Positions 61,220-64,000 of a DNA stretch of 64,000 nt are shown piece by piece (the stretch's first letter is position 1; each line of letters starts with the position of its first letter). The translations under genes were made by a program, and so were the position numbers. Where the stretch lies: assembly GCA_009741485.1 (NCBI GenBank), contig CM019218.1, forward strand, positions 33,852,387-33,916,386. Direction: 5' to 3'. A model generated the notes under the pieces. It was not told the DNA's origin and did not search any database. It saw only the letters and a list, made by a program, of their open reading frames with translations. The DNA is from Malurus cyaneus samueli. Its lineage: Eukaryota > Chordata > Aves > Passeriformes > Maluridae.

Positions 61220-64000
61220 GTGATGTGGTCCACTGCAAATATTTGACTTGCACAAAAATGCACTGTATTTTTAATATAAAGCAAACCCTGCATGTTATAA
61301 CCAGTGCCCTGCATCATGCAGGACTGAAACCAATTGTACACAATGTTGTTCTCATCTCTGACTGAAGTCCTTAGATAATGGAGATGGGCGAAAAGTAGTG
61401 AAAGAAATTTCAAATCACATTATCCTCCTGTTGTTTTTGTCTTGAATAGTGATGCACATGCCTGAAGTTTCAAGGCTGCTTGAAGAGGTTAAGTTCATTT
61501 TAAACCAACCAGCAGCAGAGTTCCACACCAAAAACATCTGTATTTTGAAACCGAAACCTTAAAATCAAAATTTTCTATGAAAGGTGTGATCTTAGAAGCC
61601 AAAGCAATGTTATTACTGAGTTTATGATAAAATACAGCAATTTATAGTAGTTTTCTGAACTGTTACTGATATTTTTGCAAGTTTAGTAATATTCTTAGTC
61701 TTCTGTAATTTTGCTGTCATCATAAATCATGAAAATTTATCATCCTTAATTTAGTGAAGTGGGTAGCACCCAGTAATATATTAAAAAAAGCTTTGCTGCT
61801 TTTGTGCAATTCTTGTTCTAAATTTGCTTAACTCTGGAACTCTGTACTATACCCCTTTGTACATTGGTTCTCTGAGGTGAAGTTGTCTGCAGACAAGTCC
61901 ACCGCCTCTTAAATCCTGAACAACAGATATTTTACTTGTAAATAAGCACAACACAACAGGACACCAAGAGCATGGGTAAGAAACGGTTAACTTATAAAGT
62001 GAAAACTCCATACAAACAGCAACACCATGTAGTATTCCTTTTTTGGTGTCCATAGAAGCTGTCAATGTATCATACAGGAGGAATCCAGAATGATGTTGTT
62101 CAAACATGAGGTAATAGTTTGGCATAAGAAAGAAAAGATTTTGCTTAGTCACTCATGCACTAAATCTCACAGCTTTATTAGCTATGCTGAGAGCTTTCAG
62201 TGATGACATGAGTTATGAAAAGAGTTGCCTGAGGGAAAAGACTCAGAAGAAAACTCAGGATCCAAGAGTATGGATAGGTCTGAAAAGGGTAAGAGAAATT
62301 CATGGAAAGTAAGTCCCAGTGGTGGCTCTGAAACAGACCCAGCCAAAAGTTGCACCCCCAGCACTTGAAATCCCACATCCAGGAGCTTGAGATGCTGGAG
62401 AGTGCACTGGAGAAGAGATTCCTTCATACTTCCCTTTTTCTTTTCCTCTTCCATCAAGCACCTTGTGCTGTCTGTTGGAAGCAGGAAGTAGGTCACCAAG
62501 CCTTCTTCTGAGAATGTTGTGCCTCTGTTGCAGTTCCTCCATAGCAGTGGGGTAGTGTGTTCATACCCAAGGTGCCAAGGCAGTAAGCACATCCAGCACA
62601 TCCAGACCGGGCTGAACTCTGTTCTCAACCTTAGTGTCTGAGCCTGGTGATCCCCCAGCCACGTGTGTATCTTTAGAAAGGTTGAGAGTTAAAGCAATGT
62701 TGCCATCTAGTGATGCCACATGCAATGCCCTCTTGGGCTGTTATTAAAATGTAGTATTAGTTACAGCATGATAGTTAAAGGATAAAAGCAAGGTGTCATC
62801 TGTAGGGAGAGGAAAGGCCTTTTGTAAGAGCAGTGGCTAGAACTGGAAAGACTGGATGAGTTTATGGGGATACAGGACCCTCAGGTTTTCATAAGAAAGG
62901 CTGGGGTGCAGGAGAGCTTGTCTGCTCTTTTCAATTCTGTCAGACTAGTCAAAGTTACCATCCCTCTTCACAGTTCAGCCAATATAGGTACAAGAAAAAT
63001 TCAGTGCAAGAGGTTAGGGCAAGGTTGTTATTATTATAAACAAGTTCTGGAGACAACAATGTTTGAAAGACATTAAAATACAGGAACCGTGTGTAACTCC
63101 CAGGGTTGAAGGAACCGGAAGAGTTACAGAATGAGAAGACACCAAGAGAAGACAGGAGAAACCAGAGGAGTTGCCTTCTCACGGCAGGGTTGGACAGAAA
63201 CTTCTCAAGCTGTAGGGAAATGAGGTTGTCCTGACAGAAACTGGCCAGTAATCATGTGCAAATGAGCTCTGGTTGCCAGCTAAGTGTAGATCCAGAGAGC
63301 CCCAGCATCATTTCTTGATTATGCTTTTCTAACAATTCTAAAATGAGTCTGTTCTTACAAGGACTTTCTATGAAGCAGAAGGACCTTGGCTTTCTGCCCC
63401 ACTCTAGAAACAAGTCAGGTTGAAAAGGGAATTGTATTTCTGTTAATTATTTATGGGATGAATAATTATTTTATTGTGCAACTCAAATTATTGCATCCTG
63501 TACAATGTATGGCTTTTGCAAAGCTTTCACTGGTAGACATTTTCAAAGCAAAGCACAGCACTGCTTTCTCTGGCAGAGTTCCTGTCAGGGCCTGTGACAG
63601 AGCTGGGGAGGAAGAGATACTTTTTAAGATCCGAGAGACTTTGGGGATTTCTGCACTATGAAGAGACTTTTAGATGTTCTTATACATGGGATGGCAAAAG
63701 CAGAAGAAGCACTATGGGAATGAGAATAACAGATGGAGAAGAGTCTCCCTCAAAAGACATTGTACTAAGAAAAATCTTAGAGGGACAGCAAAGATATCTT
63801 GTATTAGGGGACATTTCTGCAGACTATACCAAACTGTGCTCTAACCGTTTGACTCTTGGCTGTCCAGGTGCAGCTTCCAAACTTTTAACTGAGTATCCAC
63901 TTGTATATGACATATTTTTGCAGGCCAGACCCTTTTTCAATAGGAAATGGCACGGTTTTGCTCTGTGGTGGCAGTTGCTTACAGGATGGAAAACGTTGGT
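61220..64000 (+). other. Gene C intron 15 (runs out of window)
   Basis: I found no counterpart of exon 16 (108 nt, MWSSIF) in these 2.8 kb; in genes A and B the equivalent introns are 0.26 and 0.84 kb. The sequence is mostly unique-looking. A minus-strand open frame (62197-62628) followed by AATAAA on that strand near 62177 may belong to an unclassified repeat or transcript. Confidence 0.6.

Overview
The window is vertebrate nuclear DNA, almost certainly from a bird and probably a passerine. Coding sequence lies in short exons bounded by GT-AG introns, non-coding DNA is AT-rich, and the recognisable repeats are avian: five 3'-end fragments of CR1 LINEs and three solo long terminal repeats (LTRs) of avian endogenous-retrovirus type. 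No bacterial-style operon, CRISPR array, tRNA or rRNA was seen.

All recognised genes belong to one family, group IV cytosolic phospholipase A2, and resemble the epsilon member PLA2G4E most closely. Three paralogues stand head to tail on the + strand. Gene A is cut by the left edge: its last eight coding exons lie at 1082-7548 and carry the C-terminal half of the lipase domain, including the catalytic Asp. Gene B appears complete at 9468-34257: 20 coding exons whose lengths sum to 2448 nt, or 815 residues plus stop, with an N-terminal C2 domain and an alpha/beta lipase domain (Ser357, Asp641). Gene C starts near 38222 and is cut by the right edge after exon 15 (61219). It includes the C2 domain and the catalytic Ser358. 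Intron phases are identical in all three genes, and nearly all exon lengths are too, so the models support one another.

Layout: 1-7548 gene A; 7549-9467 spacer with a GC-rich promoter for gene B; 9468-34257 gene B, with a 7.4-kb second intron; 34258-38221 spacer with the gene B poly(A) signals and two LTRs; 38222-64000 gene C, with a 9.3-kb second intron holding a third LTR and a CR1 fragment.

Mammalian PLA2G4E is a Ca2+-dependent N-acyltransferase/phospholipase that makes N-acyl-phosphatidylethanolamines on endocytic and plasma membranes. By inference these paralogues act on membrane phospholipids in the same way, with the C2 domain giving Ca2+-dependent membrane binding. Points of most interest: genes B and C both begin with a separate nine-codon exon encoding Met-Gly-x-x-x-Ser, a possible N-myristoylation signal; gene B has Cys in place of the central Gly of its oxyanion motif; an 80-nt tract of exon 15 is identical between genes B and C, suggesting gene conversion; one gene A intron appears to use a GC donor; and an assembly join at 5920 has left a 96-bp duplicate.
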